A DNA stretch of 60,793 nucleotides from Bacteroidota bacterium (GTDB lineage Bacteria; Bacteroidota; Bacteroidia; Chitinophagales; Chitinophagaceae). Every line of letters starts with the position of its first letter. Positions within the stretch are counted from its first letter, which is position 1. The notes below the pieces were generated by a model. The model saw only the letters and a program-made list of their open reading frames with translations. It did not search any database and was not told the origin of the DNA. The position numbers and the translations under genes are program-made. Positions 1 through 8,952 of this stretch are shown in pieces. The DNA is taken from assembly GCA_947460175.1 (NCBI GenBank), contig CANHGW010000014.1, positions 1-60,793 of the forward strand. The letters run 5' to 3'.

Positions 1-348
1 TCAAAAAATAATATTAATATCAATGGTGATGGATCTTATTATGTAATCTTGATAGATAGTGCAGGATGTGAGTATCAGTCAAATTCTATTGTGATTGATT
101 TTCCTGAATTGATCAACTTGTATCCAAATCCGGCTCATAACACTACAAGTATTTTAATCAATGAAGATTATGGTACCTATTGGCAATATGCTATTGTAGA
201 TACTTGGGGCAATGTGGTGGAAAAAGGACTTGTAGAAAAAAATTATAAAGAACTTGATATTAGTTTACTTTCAGAAGGGGTATATAGTATCATAATCAAT
301 TACGAAAATGCGAACAATAAAAAAGTGTTTAGACTGATTAAAAATTAA
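1..348 (+). CDS. C-terminal end of a T9SS-secreted protein (type A sorting domain), partial
   Basis: The reading frame is open from base 1, so the true start lies outside the window; the internal TTG at 49 is not a credible start. The last ~80 residues form a type A T9SS C-terminal sorting domain: a LYPNPAHN motif followed by short beta-strands, a conserved turn (DTWGNVVEKG), a LSEGVYSI segment and a final basic strand ending RLIKN. In the family this domain carries an exported protein through the type IX system to the cell surface, where it is usually cleaved and the cargo attached or released. The cargo domain is not visible, so nothing can be said about its function. The few residues before the sorting domain (GDGSYYVILIDSAGCEY) resemble an Ig-like or PKD-like strand. 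Confidence 0.85.
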   Translation, partial: SKNNININGDGSYYVILIDSAGCEYQSNSIVIDFPELINLYPNPAHNTTSILINEDYGTYWQYAIVDTWGNVVEKGLVEKNYKELDISLLSEGVYSIIINYENANNKKVFRLIKN

Positions 349-363
349 AAGAAGAAACTTCTG

Positions 364-371
364 TACTTTTA
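364..371 (+). promoter_or_regulatory. Candidate -7 box (TACTTTTA) of the cvfB-like gene
   Basis: TACTTTTA matches TAnnTTTG except for the last base and ends only four bases (CACC) before the ATG at 376. No TTG is seen at the -33 distance. If real, transcription would start at or next to the ATG. Confidence 0.35.
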
Positions 372-375
372 CACC

Positions 376-1206
376 ATGTTAAAAATAGGACAGACAAATC
401 ACCTACAAATACTTAGAAAAACAAGCGTAGGATTTTATCTAGGAGATGAGGACGGTAATGATGTATTGTTACCAAATAAATATTGTACTGATGATTTAGA
501 AATTGATGATTTTATTGATGTATTTGTATATAAAGATTACGAACAACGATGGATAGCTACCAATTTAAAGCCTTATGTTCAGCTCAACCAATTTGCTTTC
601 CTCAAAATTAAAAGCACGTCAGCGGTGGGTGCCTTTTTAGATTGGGGTTTAGAAAAAGATTTATTTGTTCCGTTTAAAGAACAAAATAGAAAATTGGAGA
701 TGAATAATTATGTAGTTATTTATTTATATGAAGACTCTCAAACACAACGTCTTGTTGCTTCTACCAAATTAAACCGATTTTTCAAAAACGAACACATCGA
801 AATCGACCCAGGTTCAGAAGTTGATTTACTTGTATTCGAAACTACCCCGCTTGGATTTAATGTAGTTGTGAATCAACAATATAAAGGACTGATATACCAC
901 ACAGAAATTTTCAGACCAATAAACATAGGTGATCAATTAAAAGGTTATGTAAAGCTTATACGTGAAGATGGAGGTATCGATATTAGCTTGCAACCTAAAG
1001 GTATAAAACGATTAGAAGCTGGTTCTGAATTAATTTTAGATTACCTCAAGAAGCATAAAGGTTATTTAAATTTAAATGACAAAAGTGATCCTGAAGAAAT
1101 AATGAGAATCCTTAAAATGAGTAAAAAGAACTTCAAAAACTCAGTTGGAATTCTTTACAAACAACGTTTGATTCGAATAGAAGAAAATGGCATTCATTTA
1201 AATTAA
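376..1206 (+). CDS. S1-domain RNA-binding protein, CvfB/YitL family
   Basis: This 276-residue protein has the architecture of the CvfB family: tandem S1-like OB-fold domains (roughly residues 1-65, 70-135 and 145-210) followed by a C-terminal winged helix (about 220-276). The N-terminus begins directly with the first S1 strand (MLKIGQTNHLQILRKTS), which fits the family start. Typical S1 signatures are GAFLDWGLEKDLFVPFKEQ and GFNVVVNQQYKGLIYHTEI. CvfB proteins bind RNA and affect virulence-factor expression in Gram-positive bacteria; the role in Bacteroidota is not established, so only RNA binding is inferred. The gene converges with the MBL-fold gene and overlaps its 3' end by four bases. Confidence 0.85.
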   Translation: MLKIGQTNHLQILRKTSVGFYLGDEDGNDVLLPNKYCTDDLEIDDFIDVFVYKDYEQRWIATNLKPYVQLNQFAFLKIKSTSAVGAFLDWGLEKDLFVPFKEQNRKLEMNNYVVIYLYEDSQTQRLVASTKLNRFFKNEHIEIDPGSEVDLLVFETTPLGFNVVVNQQYKGLIYHTEIFRPINIGDQLKGYVKLIREDGGIDISLQPKGIKRLEAGSELILDYLKKHKGYLNLNDKSDPEEIMRILKMSKKNFKNSVGILYKQRLIRIEENGIHLN

Positions 1207-1847
1207 ACCAAGTCTTTTAAGAAAGGGTTGTTTCTTTTTTCAGTACCGATTTTAGTTGCAGGTCCATGACCACTATAAACTACAACATCATCTGGTAAAG
1301 GCATCAAACCATTTTTTATACTTTGCATCAACGTTTCATAATTCCCTCCAGGTAAATCGCTACGACCTATACTAGACTGAAACAATACATCTCCACTGAT
1401 GAGTAGCTTATGCGTTTTATTGTAAAAACAAACACTTCCCGGTGAATGACCAGGTGTCAAAATGATATCAAAATGGTCATTCCCTAATTGTATGGTTTCA
1501 TTTTCGTTTAAATAAAAGGTAGGAAGGGGTAATTTTTCAAATGTAAGCCCATACAAAGCACCCGCCGACTTGGCTGAATCAAATACAGGTTGATCCAATT
1601 CATGAAATGCAAACGGAATAGTAAATCGTTGTAAAACGGATGCATTCCCAAATAAATGATCTAAATGCGTATGTGTATTCAACAACATCGTAGGATTTAG
1701 TTGATTTATTTCTATAAACTGATAAAATTGATCAAATTCTTCTGGAAAATACATACCTGGATCTATTATAAGAGCCTCTTTATGCTCATTATAAATTATA
1801 TAAGTGTTTTCCTGAAAAGGGTTGAATGTGAACGATTTTATTTTCAT
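1203..1847 (-). CDS. MBL-fold metallo-hydrolase (glyoxalase II-like)
   Basis: The 214-residue protein carries all metal ligands of the metallo-beta-lactamase fold: H59-T-H61-L-D63-H64 (THTHLDH), H134 (TPGHSPGS), D153 (SGD) and H194 (YSGHGPATKIG). Together with the single-domain length this matches the glyoxalase II-like group in which two metals hydrolyse thioesters or related esters. It lacks the long C-terminal helical extension of classical hydroxyacylglutathione hydrolase, so the substrate is uncertain. It is probably cytoplasmic because no signal peptide is present. A -7 box TAGCTTTG lies 20 bases upstream of the ATG. Confidence 0.85.
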   Translation of the reverse strand: MKIKSFTFNPFQENTYIIYNEHKEALIIDPGMYFPEEFDQFYQFIEINQLNPTMLLNTHTHLDHLFGNASVLQRFTIPFAFHELDQPVFDSAKSAGALYGLTFEKLPLPTFYLNENETIQLGNDHFDIILTPGHSPGSVCFYNKTHKLLISGDVLFQSSIGRSDLPGGNYETLMQSIKNGLMPLPDDVVVYSGHGPATKIGTEKRNNPFLKDLV

Positions 1848-1867
1848 TTTTAAAAATATATGGACTG

Positions 1868-1875
1868 CAAAGCTA
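1868..1875 (-). promoter_or_regulatory. -7 box (TAGCTTTG) for the MBL-fold gene
   Basis: On the minus strand TAGCTTTG is a perfect TAnnTTTG match, 20 bases before the start at 1847. I see no clear TTG at -33. Confidence 0.5.
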
Positions 1876-1973
1876 TTAAGAATTAAACTTTTACCTATAA
1901 TTTTATTCTATAAAACATATTCTCGTAATATTTCGTAATTTTAATTTCAAATAAGACTGGAATCAGGACATTC

Positions 1974-4900
1974 ATGTATAGAAAAATATTTTTTATCTTT
2001 TTGCTCATTGCAAGTTTCTCCAAGGCATATTCACAAGCCTCTTGGGAGCCTTTTGGTCAAAATCGCGTACAATACAGAACATTTGATTGGAATTACTTTG
2101 ATAGTACACACTTTAGAGTATTCTATTACGATCAAGGAAAATCTCATGCTCTTTATTCACTTAATTTGGCAGAACAAGAACTTTCACACATTGTATATAT
2201 GATGGGTGGAAGACTCAATAAAAAATTAAATATCATCATTTATAACAGCTTTGGCGATTATCGTCAAACGAATATAGGGCGACAAAATGAAGCATTAAAT
2301 AAAGCCAATGGAGGCAAAGTGGATGTTGTAGGCGATAATATTCCTATCTATTTCAACGGAGATCATAATCATTTAAAAAATCAAATTCGAAAAGGAATAT
2401 CGAGTGTGATTAAAGACAATATGCTTTTTGGTGACAACATCAAAGATGTAGTGAAAAATGCTGTAAAAATGAATTTGCCCGAATGGTACACATTAGGTTA
2501 TGTTGCATACATTTCTGATGAATGGAATCCTGAAAAACAATCAGAAGTAAATCAAATGATATTGAATCAAAAGAAAAAGAAATTCATTGATCTTGCAATT
2601 CAAAAACCTACACTGATTGGACATTCTTTTTGGAGCTATATAGCAGAACAATATGGAGAAAATTATATTTCTAACTTGCTTTATTTGACTCGATATCGAA
2701 AAAGTGTAAACAATGCGTTGGAAACTGTCTTCAAAATTCCATCAAAAGAAATTTTTAAAAAATGGGAAGAAAAATATTCTATCACAACCAATGCCAATAC
2801 TACAGATTCTCTTAGTGGCAGAACTTTACTCACTAAAATTAAAATAAAACCTGAGTCTCATTATAGTCAATTTTCAACATCGGCTACCGGTCGAGAATTG
2901 GCCTATGTATTAAAAAAAGACGGTGAATTTAAAGTGATGATGAAAGACATTCGATACGACAAAACATTTGAAGTAGTTGCTGGTGGAATAAAAGCGAATC
3001 AGGAACTAGCCGATCCAGATTATCCTATGATATGCTGGAGTCCTAGTGGTAAAAAACTGGCCGTTCTTTATCAAAAAAAGAATCAATTGATGCTTCGCAT
3101 CTTCACTTCTGGTAAAAGAAAAATGGAAAACAGAGTTGTGCCATCCAACAGAATTGACCGAATCACAGGTATGTGTTTTATGAGTGATGAAAATTCATTG
3201 GCTGTTACAGCAATTAAAAAAGGACAAAGTGATTTGTATAAACTTGCAATTAGGAACTCTCGTGTAGAACCGATTACCTTCGATTTATTTGACGACAAAA
3301 ATCCCTCTTTCGTTCAAAATGGCGTGAATACCGGTATTTTATTTATGTCAAATAGAACAACACCTTATATAGGTGAAAATGCAAAGAGTGATGCATTCAA
3401 TCATCATTTTAATTTATTTCTGTATGACCCATCCAAAGGAACTAACTTAGTTCAATTAAGCAATTCAAATAATAATATTTCAAACCCAATTCAATGGGGC
3501 CCTGAAGATTACGCTTACATCGAAGAAGAAAAAGGAAAACTTGTAAGAAAAATTGCCCATATCGAAAAAAGAGGCATGGAAGGCGATACATTCTCCACAA
3601 CACAATCGGCTCCAACAAATTTTACTCTTTTGAATCAGAATTATATTCATCAACTAATTAAAGTCGCAGAAGTGAGTAAAACTACCAAAGAGTATTCAAT
3701 TTACTTATCTCCACTCGATCAGTTGAATGAATACGACAAAAAGTTTTTCCAATCTAATCCCGACTATTTATTACAAGATACGACTAGTTTAGTAAAAGAA
3801 GAATCAGAATTTCCAGAATATATCACCCCTTATGACAATGATACTACCTCTTCATTATTAGAAGCTGCTTTTCAAAATAAAACAAAAAACAAAAATCATT
3901 ATCAACTGTTTACAGGTACAATTAAAAAAATAAAACCTTTAAAATACATATCTACTTTTTACCCTGATTTTATACAAACTAGTCTTGACAATACATTATT
4001 GTTCACTCGCTATCAACCGTTCGATTACAATGGTGGCAGTTATCAAAATCCTCCTCTTGCTGGCTTCCTAACATCTTCATTGACAGATATCATGGAAGAT
4101 TACAAAATCACTGGTGGCATAAGACTAGGCATGGATTTTCAATCTCGTCCATTGGATTATTTTTTACAATTCAATAATTATAGAAAAAGAACCGACTGGG
4201 GATTATTGTATTTCCATCACAGCACAACGAATTTATACGATCAACGAAATACCCCACCACCCTTTTTCTCCCCATATCCAGTCTCAGGAAAAGTAAGTAT
4301 GGATTATATACAAGGAAGTTGGACCTACCCTTTCGATATGCTAAAAAGCATTCGATTACAGCTAGGAGGTAGATACGATAAAATTAGAATTCAAGCTAAA
4401 GATAAATATAGCATTGGCATTCCTGATGATAACCAATTTTGGTTAGTGAGTCGTGCTGAGTTTGTGTATGACAATACCATTACACCTTTGATGAATATTT
4501 GGAAAGGGACTCGAATAAAAATATTTGGCGAATATCAATACAAATTTAATGGAGATACAAAAGGCTTTTACAACTTTGGTTACGATGCACGTAATTATCT
4601 TACATTATACAAAAATTTAATTCTTGCATCTAGAATAGCCGGTGCACATAGTGGTGGAAATGCTAAAATTTTATATTTCCTTGGAGGTGTCGACAACGAT
4701 CTGAATCCAAAATCAGATGGGAATACGGGCATCGATCCTACTCAAAATTATGCCTTTCAATCACTAGCTACCAATCTTAGAGGGTACCGACAAGGCGCAC
4801 GCAATGGCAATAGCTTTATGGTTGTAAATGAAGAGATAAGACTTCCTATTTATAATACGTTTTTCAAACGACCAATTAAATCAGGCTTTATTCGCAATCT

Positions 4901-5165
4901 TCAACTTGTTGCATTTACCGATATAGGAAGTGCATGGAAAGGTATTTTACCCAATAGTGACAATATCAAAAACCAGAATTTTGTAAGAGATCAAAATTCA
5001 CCCGTTACAGTATTTATTGACAATTCACAATACGATTTTGGATTAGGTTATGGATTAGGATTGAGGACTCGATTATTAGGGTATTTTTTACGAACAGACT
5101 TCGCATGGAATATAGAAGGATCAAAAAAACCAATCATCCATGTTTCATTAGCGACCGACTTTTAA
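1974..5165 (+). CDS. Outer-membrane protein with TolB-like propeller and C-terminal barrel
   Basis: A 1063-residue exported protein. An N-terminal signal peptide ends around residue 21 (FSKAYSQA). Residues ~20-270 resemble a peptidase-MA-like region, including LPEWYTLGYVAYISDEW, which recalls the LPxWLxEGxA part of such peptidases, but no HExxH zinc motif is present, so this part is probably inactive. Residues ~290-600 contain PD40/WD40-like strands (for example WSPSGKKLAVLYQ). The last ~350 residues are rich in alternating aromatic strands with polar turns and end in ATDF, as in surface-antigen/BamA-type barrels. Bacteroidota databases often call such proteins 'translocation protein TolB'. 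The next gene starts six bases after its stop, so the two are probably co-transcribed and both act in the outer membrane. Confidence 0.7.
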   Translation: MYRKIFFIFLLIASFSKAYSQASWEPFGQNRVQYRTFDWNYFDSTHFRVFYYDQGKSHALYSLNLAEQELSHIVYMMGGRLNKKLNIIIYNSFGDYRQTNIGRQNEALNKANGGKVDVVGDNIPIYFNGDHNHLKNQIRKGISSVIKDNMLFGDNIKDVVKNAVKMNLPEWYTLGYVAYISDEWNPEKQSEVNQMILNQKKKKFIDLAIQKPTLIGHSFWSYIAEQYGENYISNLLYLTRYRKSVNNALETVFKIPSKEIFKKWEEKYSITTNANTTDSLSGRTLLTKIKIKPESHYSQFSTSATGRELAYVLKKDGEFKVMMKDIRYDKTFEVVAGGIKANQELADPDYPMICWSPSGKKLAVLYQKKNQLMLRIFTSGKRKMENRVVPSNRIDRITGMCFMSDENSLAVTAIKKGQSDLYKLAIRNSRVEPITFDLFDDKNPSFVQNGVNTGILFMSNRTTPYIGENAKSDAFNHHFNLFLYDPSKGTNLVQLSNSNNNISNPIQWGPEDYAYIEEEKGKLVRKIAHIEKRGMEGDTFSTTQSAPTNFTLLNQNYIHQLIKVAEVSKTTKEYSIYLSPLDQLNEYDKKFFQSNPDYLLQDTTSLVKEESEFPEYITPYDNDTTSSLLEAAFQNKTKNKNHYQLFTGTIKKIKPLKYISTFYPDFIQTSLDNTLLFTRYQPFDYNGGSYQNPPLAGFLTSSLTDIMEDYKITGGIRLGMDFQSRPLDYFLQFNNYRKRTDWGLLYFHHSTTNLYDQRNTPPPFFSPYPVSGKVSMDYIQGSWTYPFDMLKSIRLQLGGRYDKIRIQAKDKYSIGIPDDNQFWLVSRAEFVYDNTITPLMNIWKGTRIKIFGEYQYKFNGDTKGFYNFGYDARNYLTLYKNLILASRIAGAHSGGNAKILYFLGGVDNDLNPKSDGNTGIDPTQNYAFQSLATNLRGYRQGARNGNSFMVVNEEIRLPIYNTFFKRPIKSGFIRNLQLVAFTDIGSAWKGILPNSDNIKNQNFVRDQNSPVTVFIDNSQYDFGLGYGLGLRTRLLGYFLRTDFAWNIEGSKKPIIHVSLATDF

Positions 5166-5171
5166 TTTAGA

Positions 5172-7856
5172 ATGAACAATACACCTACTCCACATTTTTC
5201 ATTGTTAAAATGGCTTCATAATTGTTTACCATTCCAAATTTACGTTGGTATCACCTTCACTATTATATTTTTAATTACATCAACATGTGAAGCGCAAACC
5301 TATGATTCAATTTCAAAGTCTATTGATACTATCATACTACTTCAATTGAAGGATAGCTCTCTTAATATTGATTCGAACAAGAATATTTTAAAAACTGTTC
5401 CCATCAAACAAACCTCTGGTAAAAAAACGATTGAAGGTCATATAAAAGATTTCACAACGTCTGAAGCATTATCATTTGCTACAGTATTCTTTCCTGGAAC
5501 AGGCACTGGTATTAAAACAGATTTGGATGGCAATTTTAAATTTGTGTTAGATCAATTCCCAAAAGATAGTTTATCGTTTAGTGTAATAGGATATGAAAAA
5601 AAAACAATTTACATCAATCCAAATCTCACCTATCAGAAATTGAATATAGAACTTGAAAGAGCAAGTTACATGATGCGAGATTTTGTCATCAAATTTGAAA
5701 AAGACCCTGCGTTGAACTTAGTCAAAAAAGTAATAAAAAATAAAAACATTAATAATTACGATAAAGCTGAAAATTATCAATACGAAGTATATAACAAATT
5801 AGAAATGGATATTAATAAAATCCCTAAAAAGGCATTTAAAAATTCTCCATTGCTTAAAAAATTTAATTTCATTGAAAATTACATAGATTCTACATCAGAA
5901 GAAAAACCATTTCTTCCATTATTCTTGACAGAAACCATTTCGGACTATTACTATCAAAAGAAACCAAAGAAAACAAAAGAATTCATAAAAGGTTCTCGAA
6001 TATCGGGATATAAAAATCAAAGTGTTTCTAAAATGCTAGGTTCTATGTATCAAAATATCAATATATACGATAATATGATTCCGGTATTTAATATCGATTT
6101 TGTAAGCCCGATATCTAACGATGCACCTTTTTATTATAAATATCAATTGACCGATACACAATGGATCAATCACCAACTATGTTATCAAGTTGCTTTTACT
6201 CCCAAGCGAAATGGTGAACATACCTTCAATGGTGATTTCTGGATACATGATACTGATTTTGCAGTGCAAAAAATTAATATGATTGTGACCAAAGAACAAA
6301 ATATTAATTGGGTTAATAAAATTACTTTGTTACAAGAATTCACTTGCTTTCAAGATACACTTTGGTTTCTCACAAAAGATAAATTTTATGTAGATTTCCT
6401 CCCACCTCATGGTGATAAAATAGCTGGCTTCTTAGGTCGTAAAACCACAACATATAAAAATATTATCGTTAATAATTCTTCCAATGAAGATGTGATTAAT
6501 GATAAAAAGAACAAATCAGACTCACAACTGGATAAAGAAGCACTTACTCGAAACGAAGATTATTGGAATACTGTTCGACATGATTCATTATCCAAAAATG
6601 AAAAATCAATTTATCAAATGATTGACACAATACAGAGTTTACCTATTTATAAAAAATATTATTCTTTAGCTTATCTTATAGGAACTGGTATCAAAGAAAT
6701 TGGACCTATTGAGTTAGGACCTATTTATAATCTATATAGTAAAAATCCAATCGAGGGAGTTAGGCTCAGACTGAGTATGGGCACAACACCCAAGTTATTT
6801 AAAAGTATTTATTTAAGAGGTTATGTAGCTTATGGCCTCAATGACCAACGAGTCAAATACAATGCAAGTGCATTATGGATTATCAAACATAATCCTCGAT
6901 CATTTCTATATGCAGAAGTAAAAAGCGATATCGACAATACCGTCAATCAATACGATGATGCAGGTTCGTTTGATAATATATTCAGTGCTATTGGAAGAAA
7001 ATCCAATGTACCATGGAAACTTGCTTTTGTAGAAAAGCATCGTCTCGAATATATGAATAGTACATACAATGGATTCAGAGTGATGTTATCGGCCGAACGA
7101 AAAACATTTGCACCCTATGCACCATTGCCTACCAAAGGAATATTTTATCATGCCGATGGTACCGATGCTCAAATGATAACCAACAATGAATTGGGCATTG
7201 AATTACGTTTTGCTTACAAAGAACAATTCGTAGAAGGAAATTACTATCGTACAAGTTTGGGTACAAAGTATCCAATTGTAAAATTATATGCAGGTACAGG
7301 ATTCAAAGGATTACTTGGAAGCGATTATTCATTTACCCGACTTAGATTTACACTATCTGACAATATCAAAATACCTCATACAGGTTCATTGTATTATAAT
7401 GTTTTTGCAGGAAAAATTCTCGGAACAGTTCCATACTCATTATTAGAAATACATCCCGGCAACGAATTTTATTATTACAATGGCCATTCATTCAATATGA
7501 TGTATCGATACGAATATATCAGCGATGCATATGTTGGTGCAATACTTGAACATTCATTGGGGTCTTTATTTTTCAAGTATATCCCATATATCAACAAAAC
7601 TAAAATCAGAACATTTTGGAATGCACGTGGTGTATATGGTGGATTATCACAAGCCAATACACTATTAAATTTTAATAAAGGATTCGATTTCCAATCCTTG
7701 GCTCGTAGTCCCTATCTCGAAATGGGCACAGGTGTCGAAAATATTTTTCGTGTACTTAGAGTCGATTTTGTATGGCGTATACTCCCTACCAAAAATTACA
7801 ATGACACCCCTTCACGTCGTTTTGGAATCTTTGGAAGTTTGAAATTTGATTTTTAA
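5172..7856 (+). CDS. DUF5686 family outer-membrane protein with carboxypeptidase-like regulatory domain
   Basis: This 894-residue protein begins with an N-terminal hydrophobic segment (about residues 24-40, ending in TCEAQ) that acts as a signal peptide with a long n-region. Residues ~82-165 are a CarboxypepD_reg-like beta-sandwich (GHIKDFTTSEALSFATVFF, GTGIKTDLDGNFKF, SFSVIGYEKKT). The remainder matches the DUF5686 pattern, with a middle domain and a C-terminal barrel ending in FGIFGSLKFDF, a typical outer-membrane C-terminal strand. Function is unknown. Six bases separate it from the TolB-like gene, and a bidirectional terminator follows, so the two form a two-gene operon. Confidence 0.8.
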   Translation: MNNTPTPHFSLLKWLHNCLPFQIYVGITFTIIFLITSTCEAQTYDSISKSIDTIILLQLKDSSLNIDSNKNILKTVPIKQTSGKKTIEGHIKDFTTSEALSFATVFFPGTGTGIKTDLDGNFKFVLDQFPKDSLSFSVIGYEKKTIYINPNLTYQKLNIELERASYMMRDFVIKFEKDPALNLVKKVIKNKNINNYDKAENYQYEVYNKLEMDINKIPKKAFKNSPLLKKFNFIENYIDSTSEEKPFLPLFLTETISDYYYQKKPKKTKEFIKGSRISGYKNQSVSKMLGSMYQNINIYDNMIPVFNIDFVSPISNDAPFYYKYQLTDTQWINHQLCYQVAFTPKRNGEHTFNGDFWIHDTDFAVQKINMIVTKEQNINWVNKITLLQEFTCFQDTLWFLTKDKFYVDFLPPHGDKIAGFLGRKTTTYKNIIVNNSSNEDVINDKKNKSDSQLDKEALTRNEDYWNTVRHDSLSKNEKSIYQMIDTIQSLPIYKKYYSLAYLIGTGIKEIGPIELGPIYNLYSKNPIEGVRLRLSMGTTPKLFKSIYLRGYVAYGLNDQRVKYNASALWIIKHNPRSFLYAEVKSDIDNTVNQYDDAGSFDNIFSAIGRKSNVPWKLAFVEKHRLEYMNSTYNGFRVMLSAERKTFAPYAPLPTKGIFYHADGTDAQMITNNELGIELRFAYKEQFVEGNYYRTSLGTKYPIVKLYAGTGFKGLLGSDYSFTRLRFTLSDNIKIPHTGSLYYNVFAGKILGTVPYSLLEIHPGNEFYYYNGHSFNMMYRYEYISDAYVGAILEHSLGSLFFKYIPYINKTKIRTFWNARGVYGGLSQANTLLNFNKGFDFQSLARSPYLEMGTGVENIFRVLRVDFVWRILPTKNYNDTPSRRFGIFGSLKFDF

Positions 7857-7873
7857 ATTATTACTCATAAAAA

Positions 7874-7899
7874 TAAAGACCGCTCTAAGGCGGTCTTTA
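7874..7899. terminator. Bidirectional intrinsic terminator
   Basis: A perfect 10-bp stem TAAAGACCGC / GCGGTCTTTA with a six-base loop (TCTAAG) lies between the convergent DUF5686 and rplY genes. The A/T ends of the stem give a short U-tract on both strands. Confidence 0.85.
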
Positions 7900-7920
7900 T
7901 TAATTTATTAGAACGTAATA

Positions 7921-8508
7921 TTATTTTTTACCTTCTTTAGCAGCTGCTGTTGCTTCTTGTTTCAACGCACGAGTAATAACTACCGCTGCTACAGGAATAC
8001 GACCATTATGCATGATTTCAGTATTTTCAACGTTGATATCTTCGATACGTAAGTTTTTACCAATTTCAAGATTAGTGATATCTACATCAATCGCCTCTTT
8101 CAAATTTTCAGGTGTAGTACGGATATTAATGGTATTCATTTTTACCATAAAACGTCCACCACTCTTTACACCTACTGACTGTCCTACAAAACGTAATGGT
8201 ACGCTTGCATTAATTTTCTTATTTGGAATCAATTCCAAAAAGTCAATGTGTGTAACCTCGTCGGTTGTTTTGCTCATTTGCAAATCTTTCAAGATGCAGA
8301 TGTACGATTTTCCATCTACGTTGATCGTAGCTTGTTTGAATTCTGGGGTATATACAATACCTTTCAATTCTTTGGGAGTTGTGCTAAAGTGAATGTTTTG
8401 GGACCCACCATAAATTACACAAGGCACTTTCCCCTCAGAACGAATGTGTCGGGATGCTTTTTTGCCAAATTCGCTTCTGAGTTGTCCTTCAATTGTAACT
8501 TGTTTCAT
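7921..8508 (-). CDS. rplY: 50S ribosomal protein L25 (CTC-type)
   Basis: Residues 1-95 form the L25 5S-rRNA-binding domain (MKQVTIEGQLRSEFGKKASR, EGKVPCVIYGG). The second half is the TL5/CTC-type C-terminal beta domain, giving 195 residues from the chosen start. I chose the ATG at 8508 because the family begins here; an in-frame ATG at 8532 would add eight residues (MSITCKTY) with no family counterpart. A lysine- and alanine-rich tail ends the protein. In other Bacteroidota I would expect prs and pth beside rplY; here the neighbours are DUF5686 (convergent) and rpoC (divergent). Confidence 0.95.
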   Translation of the reverse strand: MKQVTIEGQLRSEFGKKASRHIRSEGKVPCVIYGGSQNIHFSTTPKELKGIVYTPEFKQATINVDGKSYICILKDLQMSKTTDEVTHIDFLELIPNKKINASVPLRFVGQSVGVKSGGRFMVKMNTINIRTTPENLKEAIDVDITNLEIGKNLRIEDINVENTEIMHNGRIPVAAVVITRALKQEATAAAKEGKK

Positions 8509-8563
8509 ATAAGTTTTGCAAGTTATAGACATTGCAGTCTTTTATTTGATGTTTTAAGGGGTG

Positions 8564-8571
8564 CAAAGGTA
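8564..8571 (-). promoter_or_regulatory. -7 box (TACCTTTG) of rplY
   Basis: TACCTTTG followed by CACC on the minus strand is a perfect -7 element 55 bases upstream of the preferred rplY start. No TTG stands out upstream. Confidence 0.5.
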
Positions 8572-8673
8572 TGTAATTTTTCAGAAAATGAAAGCAGTTT
8601 TTTAAATAGTCACCGTAGGCACTCCAATATCAAATTAACATAATTAATATATGATATGCAATATAAAAAAATA

Positions 8674-8704
8674 TTGCCTAAATAAGAGATTAATAGTACA
8701 TTTG
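8674..8704 (+). promoter_or_regulatory. Housekeeping promoter of rpoC (TTG-N20-TACATTTG)
   Basis: TTG at 8674-8676 and TACATTTG at 8697-8704 are spaced by 20 bases, the same spacing as at 43981-44011. The predicted transcription start is near 8708, which leaves a leader of about 245 nt before rpoC. Confidence 0.65.
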
Positions 8705-8952
8705 CACCCTATTTTCTGTGGCTACGATCAATTCTTTTACTTTTTTATCGTACCTGCTCATCAACTAATTGACTTAGTTGCACTTTATATGTGTATTAAA
8801 ATGTACAGGTTTTGGATAAATTTTCTGTTGATTATAGCTTCGAGCTCAATTTTTTTATTCCGGAAGAATAGATAAATAATGCTCGGAAACAGCTGATAGC
8901 GCGTGTATATAACACGTTGTGTAATTAAACATTTAAAAATTATTTTTTTACT
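8705..8952 (+). promoter_or_regulatory. Long untranslated leader of rpoC with hairpins
   Basis: No credible gene is visible here; a 74-codon frame at 8651-8875 starts upstream of the promoter and shows no family features. Three local structures can be seen. A 7-bp hairpin CAACTAA/TTAGTTG lies at 8762-8780. A short AGCT-TCG-AGCT hairpin at 8836-8846 is followed by seven T. A CGTGT/ACACG hairpin lies at 8902-8916 close to the start codon. The middle structure has the shape of a weak attenuator. Regulation is inference only. Confidence 0.4.

Noticed and set aside
8012-8643. Two plus-strand frames of 126 and 131 codons opposite rplY
   Set aside because: They are antisense to a clear ribosomal protein gene, overlap each other in different frames and resemble no family.
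8651-8875. 74-codon frame upstream of rpoC
   Set aside because: It starts before the predicted transcription start of rpoC, has no family features, and its composition is that of random AT-rich DNA.
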